Positions 8,665 to 16,824 of a stretch of DNA of 64,000 bases are shown here, piece after piece. A program made the translations under genes and the position numbers. The DNA lies in NCBI RefSeq assembly GCF_014203325.1, contig NZ_JACHIV010000001.1:5581501-5645500 (forward strand), written 5' to 3'. The notes below the pieces were generated by a model that had not been told where the DNA came from, made no database searches, and worked only from the letters and a program-made list of their open reading frames with translations. Source of the DNA: Saccharopolyspora gloriosae (lineage in GTDB: Bacteria > Actinomycetota > Actinomycetes > Mycobacteriales > Pseudonocardiaceae). Each line of letters starts with the position of its first letter. Position 1 is the stretch's first letter.

Positions 8665-8945
8665 TCTGATCCACTCCACGATTCGGGAAGCCGTCCCCGC
8701 GCGCGGGGACGAGCTCGGAATGTCGGCGAGCACCTGCGCGTCGAACCGGCCCCGGAAAGCGGGCGGCGCGCGGCGCGGTTCAGCCGCAGGCGGCGAACTC
8801 GCGCGGGCACGTCACGGGTGACGTTCTTCCGCAGGTGGGCGGAGATCAGAGGTAGAACTGGTGCCAGAACATGCCGGAACCGTAACCGGGCCGCACCGGG
8901 GCCGTCGCGTCATTTTCGCCGCTGCGCCGACCAGCGGTGACCGGT

Positions 8946-9968
8946 TCAGGCGGTGCGCTCGGCGATGGCGTCCTCGACCATGCGGCGGGTCTGCCACAGC
9001 TCGTTGCCGTTGACCTCGTCGCGCAGCGCGACCAGGTCGGCCATGGTGGCTTCCGCCGGTCGTCCCAGCTTGTCGAGGCTCTTGAGCAGCCCCAGCTGGG
9101 CCAGCGCCATGCCGCGCGGTTCCCGGATGGCTCGGAACTTCCCGTGCGCGTCCCGGTAGGTGCGGGCGGCGTCGCCGTACCGGCCGGCCCGGAAGTGCAC
9201 GTTGCCGCGCATCTTGCGGTTGTAGGCCAGCGCGCTGGAGAGGTCCATCCGGCGGCAGGTCCCTTCGGCGCTCGTCAGCAGCTCCAGCGCCTGCTCGTGC
9301 TCACCGCGCAGCGACAGCACGTCCGCCTGCCCGCGCAGCGCCCACGCGTGGCCGCGGTCGTCACCGGAGTTCGCCGCGACGTGCGCGGCTTCCTCGAACC
9401 GCTGGGCCGCCGAGTCGAGGTCCCCGGTGTTGCGCTCGATCTGGGCGAGTCCTTCCAGCGCCCACACGATGTGCCGGGATTCCTCCCGCTTGCGCGCCTC
9501 GGTGAGCACGTGCTCGTGCAATCCGCGCGCCTGCTCGAAATCGCCCTGGATTCGCACCGTCTCGGCGACACCGGCGAAGGTGTAGCCGTAGGCGACGATG
9601 TCCCCCGCCGCCGCGGCCAGGTCCCGCCCCTGGCTGAGCCAGCGCAGCGCCAGGTTCAGCTCTCCCCGCTGGCGCGCCAGCGTGCCCCCGCTCCACAGCG
9701 CCCACGCCCGCGCGGCGGTGTCGCCGGCGGTGCGGGCCGCGCGGTAACTGGCCTTCCAGGCGAGCTCGGCCTCTTCGAGGTGCCCCAGCCTGCGGCAGGA
9801 TTCGGCGACGGCCAGCTTCGCCTGCGCGACGTCGAGGGCCGTGCCCTGCTCGGACGCCCACTGCTCCCGGATTCGCGCCTGTCCGAGGACGTCCTCGTAA
9901 GCCGTGTTCACGGACATGTCCTGCAGCGCGCCCTGGTATTCCGGTGCGAACGCCTTGTTGCCGTTCAT
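8946..9968 (-). CDS. Tetratricopeptide-repeat protein
   Basis: A 340-residue helical repeat protein. Several TPR-like pairs are visible, for example CRRLGHLEEAELAWKASY, AAQRFEEAAHVAANSGDDRG, LRGEHEQALELLTSAEGTC and AGRYGDAARTYRDAHGKF. There is no DNA-binding or enzymatic domain, signal peptide or membrane segment, so it is probably a cytosolic scaffold or peptide-binding protein. ATG 9968 was preferred over GTG 9983 because GAGGCGG lies 7 nt before it. The upstream 286 bp contain no gene. Substrate or partner unknown. Confidence 0.8.
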   Translation of the reverse strand: MNGNKAFAPEYQGALQDMSVNTAYEDVLGQARIREQWASEQGTALDVAQAKLAVAESCRRLGHLEEAELAWKASYRAARTAGDTAARAWALWSGGTLARQRGELNLALRWLSQGRDLAAAAGDIVAYGYTFAGVAETVRIQGDFEQARGLHEHVLTEARKREESRHIVWALEGLAQIERNTGDLDSAAQRFEEAAHVAANSGDDRGHAWALRGQADVLSLRGEHEQALELLTSAEGTCRRMDLSSALAYNRKMRGNVHFRAGRYGDAARTYRDAHGKFRAIREPRGMALAQLGLLKSLDKLGRPAEATMADLVALRDEVNGNELWQTRRMVEDAIAERTA

Positions 9969-10254
9969 TCGAGTCCGCCTCACTTGCCTGATCGCCGATG
10001 CCCGGCGTTGTCGTCACCGATACGGGTGGCCACCGCTGATGCCTCGTGGCAGTGGCCACCCGCGTCCCTCCGCACCCCTTGCACGAATGAATCTAGGTGC
10101 GGGCACGGGCCGTGCGGATCGGCCGAAGTGGCGCGGTTGAAGTCGATCGATAGGCCGTGGACGCGGATCGTTCTCATACTTTCGGCCCGAGTGCGCCGAC
10201 CCCTCGATCGTTCGTGGCCGAGGCGGACGCCCGCCCCTGGCGGAGCACGCCTGG

Positions 10255-10638
10255 TCAGGCACCCGGCCGCTGATCGGCGGGCAGCGCGCACGCCGGTGTG
10301 GACCCCGGCAGCCGGTAGCGGTTCGCGGCGATCCACCGGTACGCGAACGCGGCGAGCGAACGCAGCACCGGCAGCGACAGCAGCGTTCCCGGCACCGACC
10401 ACGGGAGGCCGCAGTGCCGGAGCAGCGCGGCGACCGCGTCCGCGCCACCGCGCACGCGACCGCGTTCGCCCACCCAGAGCACTTCGTGCCGGGCGCGCTG
10501 CTCGGTGGTGCCCAGGGCGGCCAGGTCGGCCTCCTGCCACGCGACGATGCGCGCTCGCAGCGGCAACTTCTCGGCGAGCCGCACGCTGCGGGTGCAGAAC
10601 CCGCAGTCGCCGTCGTAGATCAGGACCGGTGTCGCCAT
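10255..10638 (-). CDS. DCC-family thiol-disulfide oxidoreductase-like protein
   Basis: A 127-residue protein of the DUF393/DCC family. The signature DGDCGFC (residues 9-15) gives a CxxC-type redox pair close to the N-terminus in a thioredoxin-like setting. The middle has GADAVAALLRHC and the C-terminal part a hydrophobic region followed by WIAANRYRLPG, typical of the family. Exact substrates of DCC proteins are not established. It lies 73 bp downstream of lpdA on the same strand, so it may be co-transcribed with this quinone reductase. Confidence 0.87.
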   Translation of the reverse strand: MATPVLIYDGDCGFCTRSVRLAEKLPLRARIVAWQEADLAALGTTEQRARHEVLWVGERGRVRGGADAVAALLRHCGLPWSVPGTLLSLPVLRSLAAFAYRWIAANRYRLPGSTPACALPADQRPGA

Positions 10639-10711
10639 GTTCCACGCCTCCCGCGCTCCAGCGTCCCCGTTCCGGGGACGCCCGTCGATCCCGCGGCGGG
10701 CACGAGCGGGG

Positions 10712-12115
10712 TCAGTCGAGGTCGTCGTGGCGCATCAGCTGGCGCCCGGCCTCGGTCAGCGAGCCCGACAACGACGGGTACACCGAGAACGTGTTGGCCA
10801 GGTTCTCCACCGTGACCTGGTTCTGCACGGCCAGCGCGATCGGCAGCACCAGTTCGCTGGCGTTCGGGGAGACGACGACGCCACCGATGACCACACCGGT
10901 CTGCGGTCGGCAGAAGACCTTGAGGAAGCCTCGGCGCAGCCCTTCCATCTTGGCCCGCGGGTTCGTCGCCAGCGGCAGCGTCACGATCCGCGCGGGCACG
11001 TCACCGCAGTCGATCGCCTGCTGGCTGATGCCGACCGTGGCGATCTCGGGGTGGGTGAACACGTTGCCGGCGACCGTCTTCAGCTTGATCGGGCTGACGC
11101 CTTCGCCCAGCGCGTGCCACATCGCGATGCGCCCCTGCATGGCGGCGACGGAGGCCAGCAGCAGCAGGCCGGTGCAGTCCCCGGCCGCGTACACGCCGGG
11201 CACCTTCGTGCGGGACACCCGGTCGACCTTGACGTAGCCGCCGCGGTCGGTCTCCAGGCCGAGCCGTTCGAGGCCGATGTCCTCGGTGTTGGGCACCGAT
11301 CCGACCGTCATCAGGGCGTGACTGGCCTCCACCTGCCTGCCGTCGGCGAGGTGCACGACCACGCCCTTGTCGGTGCGTTCGACGCGCTCGGCGCGAGCGT
11401 GCTTGACCACCTCGGTGCCGCGCTCGGCGAAGACCTCTTCGAGCACTCCGGCCGCGTCGGCGTCCTCGTGCGGCAGCACGCGGTCCCGGCTGGAGATCAT
11501 CGTGACCTTGACGCCCATCTCGGTGTACGCGGAGGCGAATTCCACGCCGGTCACCCCGGAGCCGATCACCGCGAGGTGCTCGGGCAGCTCCGGCAGGTCG
11601 TAGAGCTGCCGCCAGCTCAAGATCCGCTCGCCGTCGGGCACCGCGCCCGGCAGAACGCGCGGAGTGGCGCCGGTGGCGATCAGCACCACGTCGCCGATCA
11701 GCTCCTCGGAGCCGCCGTCGGCCCGCTCGACGCCGATGTGGTGCTGGGCCATGCCGTGTTCACGGTCGGTGAACCGGGCCCGACCAGCGATGATCTTGAC
11801 GCCTTCCCGGCGGACCCGAGCCCGGATGTCCGCGGACTGCGCCAGTGCGAGCCCCTTGACCCGGCCGTGCACCACGGCGACGTCGACAGCGACGGATTCG
11901 GGACTGGTGCGGATGCCCAGCTCGCTCACGTCACGCGCGGAGGAACGCGCACCCGCGGAGGCGATGAACGTCTTGGACGGGACGCAGTCGTAGAGCACGC
12001 ACGCGCCACCGAGCCCGTCCGGTTCGACCAGCGTGACGTCGGCGCCGTTCTGCGCGGCGACGAGGGCCGCCTCGTAACCGGCCGGCCCACCTCCCATGAT
12101 CACGATGCGGGTCAC
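10712..12115 (-). CDS. lpdA: NAD(P)H-quinone dehydrogenase, flavoprotein disulfide reductase family
   Basis: A 467-residue two-dinucleotide-fold flavoprotein. FAD site GGGPAGYEAA (8-17), active-site stretch GGACVLYDCVPSKTF (C39 and C44), NAD(P) site VIGSGVTGVEFASAY, and the FAD-closing GVYAAGDCTGLLLLASVAAM. By gene order next to glpD it corresponds to M. tuberculosis LpdA (Rv3303c), which acts as an NAD(P)H:quinone reductase. Unlike what I recall of that protein, both cysteines of the CxxxxC pair are present here. The C-terminal His-Glu dyad of true lipoamide dehydrogenases is not evident. The GTG start at 12115 has GGAGGAA 6 nt upstream. Confidence 0.93.
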   Translation of the reverse strand: MTRIVIMGGGPAGYEAALVAAQNGADVTLVEPDGLGGACVLYDCVPSKTFIASAGARSSARDVSELGIRTSPESVAVDVAVVHGRVKGLALAQSADIRARVRREGVKIIAGRARFTDREHGMAQHHIGVERADGGSEELIGDVVLIATGATPRVLPGAVPDGERILSWRQLYDLPELPEHLAVIGSGVTGVEFASAYTEMGVKVTMISSRDRVLPHEDADAAGVLEEVFAERGTEVVKHARAERVERTDKGVVVHLADGRQVEASHALMTVGSVPNTEDIGLERLGLETDRGGYVKVDRVSRTKVPGVYAAGDCTGLLLLASVAAMQGRIAMWHALGEGVSPIKLKTVAGNVFTHPEIATVGISQQAIDCGDVPARIVTLPLATNPRAKMEGLRRGFLKVFCRPQTGVVIGGVVVSPNASELVLPIALAVQNQVTVENLANTFSVYPSLSGSLTEAGRQLMRHDDLD

Positions 12116-12276
12116 TTCGCGTTCCTCCAGAAATCCGAGCCTTGTGGGCGCCGCAGCCACCCTATGTCGCAGGCGTCGCCGACGATTCGGGCGGTACCCA
12201 CCGGTTCGTCGCGTTCCGATCACGACTCGCCGTCGACGGTGACGCGGTCCACTCCGACATCGGGCGTATCGATCGC

Positions 12277-12282
12277 TACCCT
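12277..12282 (+). promoter_or_regulatory. Likely -10 box of a leaderless gene
   Basis: TACCCT lies 7 nt before the GTG at 12290, with no ribosome site between, the usual geometry of leaderless actinobacterial transcripts. Confidence 0.5.
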
Positions 12283-12289
12283 GTGGGGC

Positions 12290-12742
12290 GTGCCGCTGTA
12301 CGCCGCGTACGGGTCCAACATGGACCCGGCCCAGATGACAGAGCGAGCCCCGCACTCCCCCTTGGCGGGAACGGGCTGGCTGATGGACTGGCGGCTGACC
12401 TTCGGTGGTGAGGACTACGGCTGGGAAGGTGCGCTGGCGACGATCGTCGAGCACCCCGGCGAGCAGGTCTTCACCGTGCTGTATGACGTCAGCCCCGAGG
12501 ACGAACGCCAGCTCGACCGTTGGGAGGGCTCCGAGCTGCGGATGCACAAGAAGCTGCGGCTTCGCGTGCAGACCCTCGACGGCCCGGTGCTCGCCTGGCT
12601 GTACGTGCTCGACGCCTACGAGGGCGGGTTGCCCTCGGCCCGCTACCTGGGGGTGATGGCCGACGCCGCGGAAGCGGCGGGCGCACCCGAGGACTACGTG
12701 GCGAAGCTGCGCACTCGGCCCTGCGGCAACATCGGACCGTGA
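12290..12742 (+). CDS. Gamma-glutamylcyclotransferase-like protein
   Basis: A 150-residue protein of the GGCT/AIG2-like fold. The hallmark YGSN is at residues 7-10 (VPLYAAYGSNMDP), followed by FTVLYDVSPEDERQLDRWEG and a YVLDAYEGGLPS segment that brings the family glutamate region. Possible action on gamma-glutamyl amino acids is inferred from the family only. The GTG start is supported by a TACCCT box 7 nt upstream and by homology beginning at once. It is divergent from lpdA; by order it corresponds to the small conserved gene Rv3304 between lpdA and the amidohydrolases. Confidence 0.83.
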   Translation: MPLYAAYGSNMDPAQMTERAPHSPLAGTGWLMDWRLTFGGEDYGWEGALATIVEHPGEQVFTVLYDVSPEDERQLDRWEGSELRMHKKLRLRVQTLDGPVLAWLYVLDAYEGGLPSARYLGVMADAAEAAGAPEDYVAKLRTRPCGNIGP

Positions 12743-12783
12743 TCGGCTCGCCGCCGTCGAGCGATCCGGTCGCCACATCCCGC

Positions 12784-12798
12784 GTGTGATAATCACAC
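12784..12798. promoter_or_regulatory. Palindromic operator candidate before the second DeoR gene
   Basis: GTGTGATAATCACAC is a perfect inverted repeat with 7-bp arms around one central base, located 29 bp before the chosen start of the DeoR-type gene. It is probably its own operator. Confidence 0.6.
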
Positions 12799-12827
12799 CG
12801 ACGGCACACGTCGTGGGTGAGGTGGGT

Positions 12828-13613
12828 GTGGCCCAGGTCGACGGGACGGTCTCCCAACAGCAGCGGCGCGAGCAGATCCGGCAGGACGTGCTCGCCCACG
12901 GCCACGTGCGCATCGAACAGCTCGTCGAGGAGCACGGCGTCAGCGGGATGACCATCCACCGCGACCTGGACCTGCTGGAACGCCAGGGCTGGCTGCGCAA
13001 GATCCGCGGCGGCGCCACCTCCACGCCGGGTTCGCTGCTGGCGAGGTCGGTGGGCGCGCGACGCTCCGACGCCGCGGACGCGAAGGCCCGGATCGCCCGC
13101 CACGCGCTGCGCCACATCACCTCCGGCCAAGTGGTCGCGATCGACGACAGCACCAGCGGGCTGGCGGTCGCCGAACTGCTCGCCCCGGCGGCTCCGCTGA
13201 CCGTCGTCACCAACTTCCTGCCGGTGATCAACCTGCTCAGCGGGCAGGACGGGCTGCACGTGATCGGCCTGGGCGGCGATTACCACCCGGGCTTCGACGC
13301 GTTCCTCGGCCTGCACGCCGCCGACATGGCGGACACCTTGCGCTCCGACGTGCTGCTGCTGTCGACGACCGCCGTGGTCGACGGGCACTGCCTGCACCGG
13401 TCGCAGGAGACGGTGCAGGTGAAGCGGGCCCTGATGCGCACCGCAGCCACCCGCGTCCTGCTGGCCGACCACTCCAAGTTCGAACGCCGAGCCGTGCACG
13501 AACTGGCGCCGCTGACCGATTTCGACCTGGTCATCGTGGACGCCGACACCCCGCCCGCGGTGGTCGAAGGCCTGCGCGGTCGCGGCGTGGCCGTGGAGAT
13601 AGCCGAGGCCTGA
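12828..13613 (+). CDS. DeoR-family transcriptional regulator
   Basis: A 261-residue regulator. The winged helix covers about residues 8-60 (QQQRREQIRQDVLAHGHVR, then MTIHRDLDLLERQGWL), and the effector domain contains DDSTSG, LTVVTN, GLGGDYHPGFD, DHSKFERR and IVDADTP. It is clearly related to the glp regulator at 2543-3424. Start GTG 12828 was chosen since GGTGAGG lies 5 nt before it, and since the alternative start at 12786 falls inside the palindrome 12784-12798. The HAD hydrolase converges on it with 17 bp between stop codons. Its targets are unknown; nearby nucleoside genes are one guess. Confidence 0.86.
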   Translation: MAQVDGTVSQQQRREQIRQDVLAHGHVRIEQLVEEHGVSGMTIHRDLDLLERQGWLRKIRGGATSTPGSLLARSVGARRSDAADAKARIARHALRHITSGQVVAIDDSTSGLAVAELLAPAAPLTVVTNFLPVINLLSGQDGLHVIGLGGDYHPGFDAFLGLHAADMADTLRSDVLLLSTTAVVDGHCLHRSQETVQVKRALMRTAATRVLLADHSKFERRAVHELAPLTDFDLVIVDADTPPAVVEGLRGRGVAVEIAEA

Positions 13614-13630
13614 TCCGGCGTCCGGGCGAA

Positions 13631-14419
13631 CTACCGGGCTCGTTGCAGCCGTTCCACCGCGGCGGGCACGTCGGCCAGCGAGAACACCGCGATGTCGGGC
13701 TCGTCGAGCTGCTCCCGCGTCGGATCGGGCGGTGCCTCCCCGCGAACCACCCAGACCGTGCGGATCCCCAGCCGCTGCGCGCCGCGGACGTCGGAGTCCA
13801 GCCTGTTGCCGACGTGCACCGCGTGCGCCGGCGACACCCCGGCCCGGTCCAGTGCGTGCTGGAAGATCGCCGGATCCGGCTTGGCGGCGCCCACCAGCTC
13901 CGAGATGGCCCAGTAGTCGATGAACGAGGCCACGCCGTCCCGGCGCAGCGCGTCCACCACCAAGGCCCGCTGATTGGCCACCACGGCGATCTTGTAGCGC
14001 TCGGAGAGCTCGCGCAGCGCGGGCAGCACATCGGGATGCAGCGCGGAGGGCGGGTAGAACCAGTAGCTCTCGGCGCGGTCGGACAACCGCTGCCGGTCCC
14101 CCTCGCGCAGGAAGCGCTCCGCCATCGCCGTGCGCAACGAGCCTTCCTGCGACTGCCGCCGCGCGTCGTAGACGCGCTGGAAATCCGCTTCGAGCAGCAC
14201 TCCGCCGTTCTCCGCGACCAGTTCGCAGGTCGCCCGCAGCAGGGCTTCCCGGTACCAGGAATCGTCGTAGATCGGCCCGCCCACGTCCAGCAGGACCAGT
14301 TCGATCCGCTCGCCCGGCGTCCTGGGCGCCACCGCGGACCCCGGCCCGGAGTCCGCGGGCGCGGCGGCCCGCTCCGGAGCCGGGAGCTCGCCGGGGGACT
14401 TCTCGCTCTGTCGTGGCAC
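13631..14419 (-). CDS. HAD-superfamily hydrolase
   Basis: A 262-residue haloacid-dehalogenase-type hydrolase. Motif I is LVLLDVGGPIYDD with nucleophile D45; the acid two residues on is glycine, as in YihX-like or dehalogenase-type members rather than typical DxD phosphatases. Motif II is around VVANQRA, motif III is GAAKPDPAIF, motif IV is HVGNRLDSDVRGA. The first 35 residues are a low-complexity extension. GTG 14419 has GAGGAGG at 7-nt spacing. Substrate unknown. It converges with the DeoR regulator; such pairs often handle phosphosugars, but no partner enzyme is linked. Confidence 0.85.
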   Translation of the reverse strand: MPRQSEKSPGELPAPERAAAPADSGPGSAVAPRTPGERIELVLLDVGGPIYDDSWYREALLRATCELVAENGGVLLEADFQRVYDARRQSQEGSLRTAMAERFLREGDRQRLSDRAESYWFYPPSALHPDVLPALRELSERYKIAVVANQRALVVDALRRDGVASFIDYWAISELVGAAKPDPAIFQHALDRAGVSPAHAVHVGNRLDSDVRGAQRLGIRTVWVVRGEAPPDPTREQLDEPDIAVFSLADVPAAVERLQRAR

Positions 14420-14572
14420 TTCGCGTCCTCCTCGTCCCGCGGCCCTGCTGGATCCGCACGCCGAAGCGGCGGACACCGACGTCGGCTCGGGCCGGAATGC
14501 CGGGCTCCTCGCTGAACATAACGCATTCGAATGCGGTCATCACAGCCGTTCGTGTGATGTTCGGGAGCCGGT

Positions 14573-15322
14573 TCACGACCGGCCTCCGGTGGGCAGGGCA
14601 GCCTCGATGCGGGCCACGACGGGAATGGCTCCGGACGGGCCGAGTCGGGCCAGCTCCAGCAGTTCGGCGGCGCGCCGGGTTCCGCGCCGATCGCGCCGTC
14701 GCGCCACCTGCTCGGTCACGACCGCGTGGAACCGGACCGCGGCCGAGCCCAGCGCTGCCAGCGCCTGTTCCAGGCAGGCCAGCGCGGTCCGGCGCTCACC
14801 CGTGCAGAGCATCTCCGCGAGGGCGGCGTCCAGCGCGTACACCCGGAGCCCGTCGAGTTCGATCACGTCGGCCTCGCGGACCCAGGTCTGCTTGATCGCC
14901 AGGTCCGGCGCCGGGCGGAGCTGGCGGTCGTAGGGCACCGCGACGTGCACCGTCCGGTCGGCGATCGCCTCGGTGCAGCCGTGCATGGCGACGGCGGTCG
15001 GGCCGCTGAGCACCGCGTGCGGTCCGGCGCGCAGCAGCGCGGCCTCCGCTCGCGCCAGCGGGTCCCCGGCTCGTTCGGACGGCAGCACCACGCCGGACCA
15101 CGGCTCGATCCACCGGCCGTCGTCCAGCGCCGCTCGTAATCCGTCCGCGCCGAACGCGCGTTCGGCGCTGGACCGGCGAAGCGCGCCGTGCAGCGTTGCG
15201 CCCGGGACCTCGGAGGCTGGCCGGGGCGCGGCACCTCGATCGGTGCGGCCGGGTGGTGCCGGCCCGCGCCGCTCGGCGGGGATCTCGGGAGGAGCCGTGG
15301 GAAGCAGCAGGTTCGCGGTCAT
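14573..15322 (-). CDS. AbiEi-like antitoxin-type protein, unknown role
   Basis: About 249 residues. The middle has the pattern seen in AbiEi-like/DUF559-associated proteins of actinobacteria: WSGVVLPSERAGDPLARAEA, VLSGPTAVAMHGC and IELDGLRVYALDAALAEML. Related longer proteins carry a C-terminal VSR-like endonuclease domain; here the frame ends shortly after ELLELARLGPSG, so that domain is absent. No AbiEii-type nucleotidyltransferase toxin is next to it. The first 40 residues are proline-rich and not conserved. ATG 15322 is assumed; ATG 15358 is an equally possible start. Weak assignment. Confidence 0.55.
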   Translation of the reverse strand: MTANLLLPTAPPEIPAERRGPAPPGRTDRGAAPRPASEVPGATLHGALRRSSAERAFGADGLRAALDDGRWIEPWSGVVLPSERAGDPLARAEAALLRAGPHAVLSGPTAVAMHGCTEAIADRTVHVAVPYDRQLRPAPDLAIKQTWVREADVIELDGLRVYALDAALAEMLCTGERRTALACLEQALAALGSAAVRFHAVVTEQVARRRDRRGTRRAAELLELARLGPSGAIPVVARIEAALPTGGRS

Positions 15323-15453
15323 ACCTATAAGAGGGCGCGAACCCCGGAACTGATACATCTCGTTCGAGTGAACGCCGCGGCGGAACTCCCGGCCCCGCCG
15401 CGCGTTCGACTCGCGAGGACGTCACGGCCGGACCGGACGCCTCGCCCGACGCG

Positions 15454-16824
15454 TCACTTGGTCAGCGCCGCCAGCGCCGTCCCGACCATCACCCGGATGC
15501 CGACCAGCAACGCCCGCTCGTCCAGGTCGAAGGTCGGCTGGTGCAGGTCCCGCGCCCGCGCCTGTCCGGAACGCACGCCGAGCCGCACGAACGAGCCCGG
15601 CACGTGCTCCAGGTACCAGCCGAAGTCCTCGCCGCCCGAGGACTGCGGAGTGCCCGTGACCGCGTGCTCGCCCAACGCGGCCTGGATCGCCGCGGACATC
15701 AGCTCGGTGCTCGCCGCGTCGTTGACCACGGGCGGCACACCGCGCCGGTGCTGCAGGTCGAAACCCACGCCCAGCGGCGCCAGCAGGCCCGACACGAGCT
15801 CCCGCGTCAGCGGCTCCAGCTCCGCCCACGTCCCCCGATCGCCGGTGCGCAGCGTGCCGGTGAGCACGCCGGTCTGCGGGATCGCGTTCGGCGCCTCCCC
15901 CGCGTGCACCGCGCCCCAGGTGAGCACCGTTCCGGTGCGCGGGTCGACGCGGCGGGACAGCAGCGTCGGCAGCCCGGTGATCACGGTGCCCAGCGCGTGC
16001 ACCAGGTCCGCGGTCAGGTGCGGCCGCGAGGTGTGCCCGCCGGGCGAGTTCAGCCGCAGCTCCAGCAGATCGCTGGCGGAGGTGATGGCACCGGCCTTCA
16101 CCCCGACGCGGCCGACCGGCAGCCGCGGATCGCAGTGCAGCCCGAAGATCTGCTCCACGCCGTCGAGCCCACCGGCGGCGAGCACGTCGAGCGCGCCGCC
16201 CGGCATGACCTCCTCGGCGTGCTGGAAGATCAACCGGATCCGGCCGGGCAGCTCCGGCCCCGTCGCCAGCGCCAGGGCCGTGCCCAGCAGGATCGTCGTG
16301 TGCGCGTCGTGGCCGCAGGCGTGCGCCACGCCGTCCGCGGTGGAGGAGAACGGCAGCCCGGTCGCCTCGGTCAGCGGCAGCGCGTCGATGTCGGCGCGCA
16401 GCGCGATGGTGCGGCGCGGCTGCGCGTTCTCCGGCCCGAGGTCGCAGAGCAACCCGGTGCCGCCCGGCAGCACGCGCGGGCTCAGCCCGGCCGCGGTGAG
16501 CCGCTCGGCCAGGAACGCGGTCGTGCCGTGCTCGGCGCGGGAGAGCTCCGGGTGGGCGTGGATGTGCCTGCGCCACGACAGCACGTGCCCCGCGTTCGCG
16601 GTGAGCCACGCGTCGAGCCAGGCCGGGCCCCGTCCGGCACCCAGGTCTTCCAGCGCGCCGTGACCATCGGACCCCACGCCGGACATGGTGTCGCCGCTGT
16701 CGCCGATCGGCTCGCCGGGCGGCCTGGCGCCCAGCTCGGCCTCCCGCCACGCGTCCGCGTCGTCCAGGCCGCCGTTGTTCGCTGTCTTGCGCGGCTCGGG
16801 GCCGCGAGAATCCACTACCGTCAC
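15454..16824 (-). CDS. M20-family amidohydrolase (second gene of a coupled pair)
   Basis: A 456-residue metal-dependent amidohydrolase. The catalytic core shows SWRRHIHAHPELSRAEHGT, the metal-ligand box VAHACGHDAHTTILLGTALA, FQHAEEVMPGGA, the dimerisation-lid start SPGGHTSRPH, and the last ligand region SSGGEDFGWYLEHVPGSF. Members cleave N-acyl or N-benzoyl amino acids and related amides. The GTG start at 16824 has GGGAGG 6 nt upstream and overlaps the stop of the upstream gene by four bases (GTGA), indicating translational coupling. By position it corresponds to M. tuberculosis amiA1 (Rv3305c). An N-terminal extension of about 70 residues is not conserved. Confidence 0.9.
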   Translation of the reverse strand: MTVVDSRGPEPRKTANNGGLDDADAWREAELGARPPGEPIGDSGDTMSGVGSDGHGALEDLGAGRGPAWLDAWLTANAGHVLSWRRHIHAHPELSRAEHGTTAFLAERLTAAGLSPRVLPGGTGLLCDLGPENAQPRRTIALRADIDALPLTEATGLPFSSTADGVAHACGHDAHTTILLGTALALATGPELPGRIRLIFQHAEEVMPGGALDVLAAGGLDGVEQIFGLHCDPRLPVGRVGVKAGAITSASDLLELRLNSPGGHTSRPHLTADLVHALGTVITGLPTLLSRRVDPRTGTVLTWGAVHAGEAPNAIPQTGVLTGTLRTGDRGTWAELEPLTRELVSGLLAPLGVGFDLQHRRGVPPVVNDAASTELMSAAIQAALGEHAVTGTPQSSGGEDFGWYLEHVPGSFVRLGVRSGQARARDLHQPTFDLDERALLVGIRVMVGTALAALTK

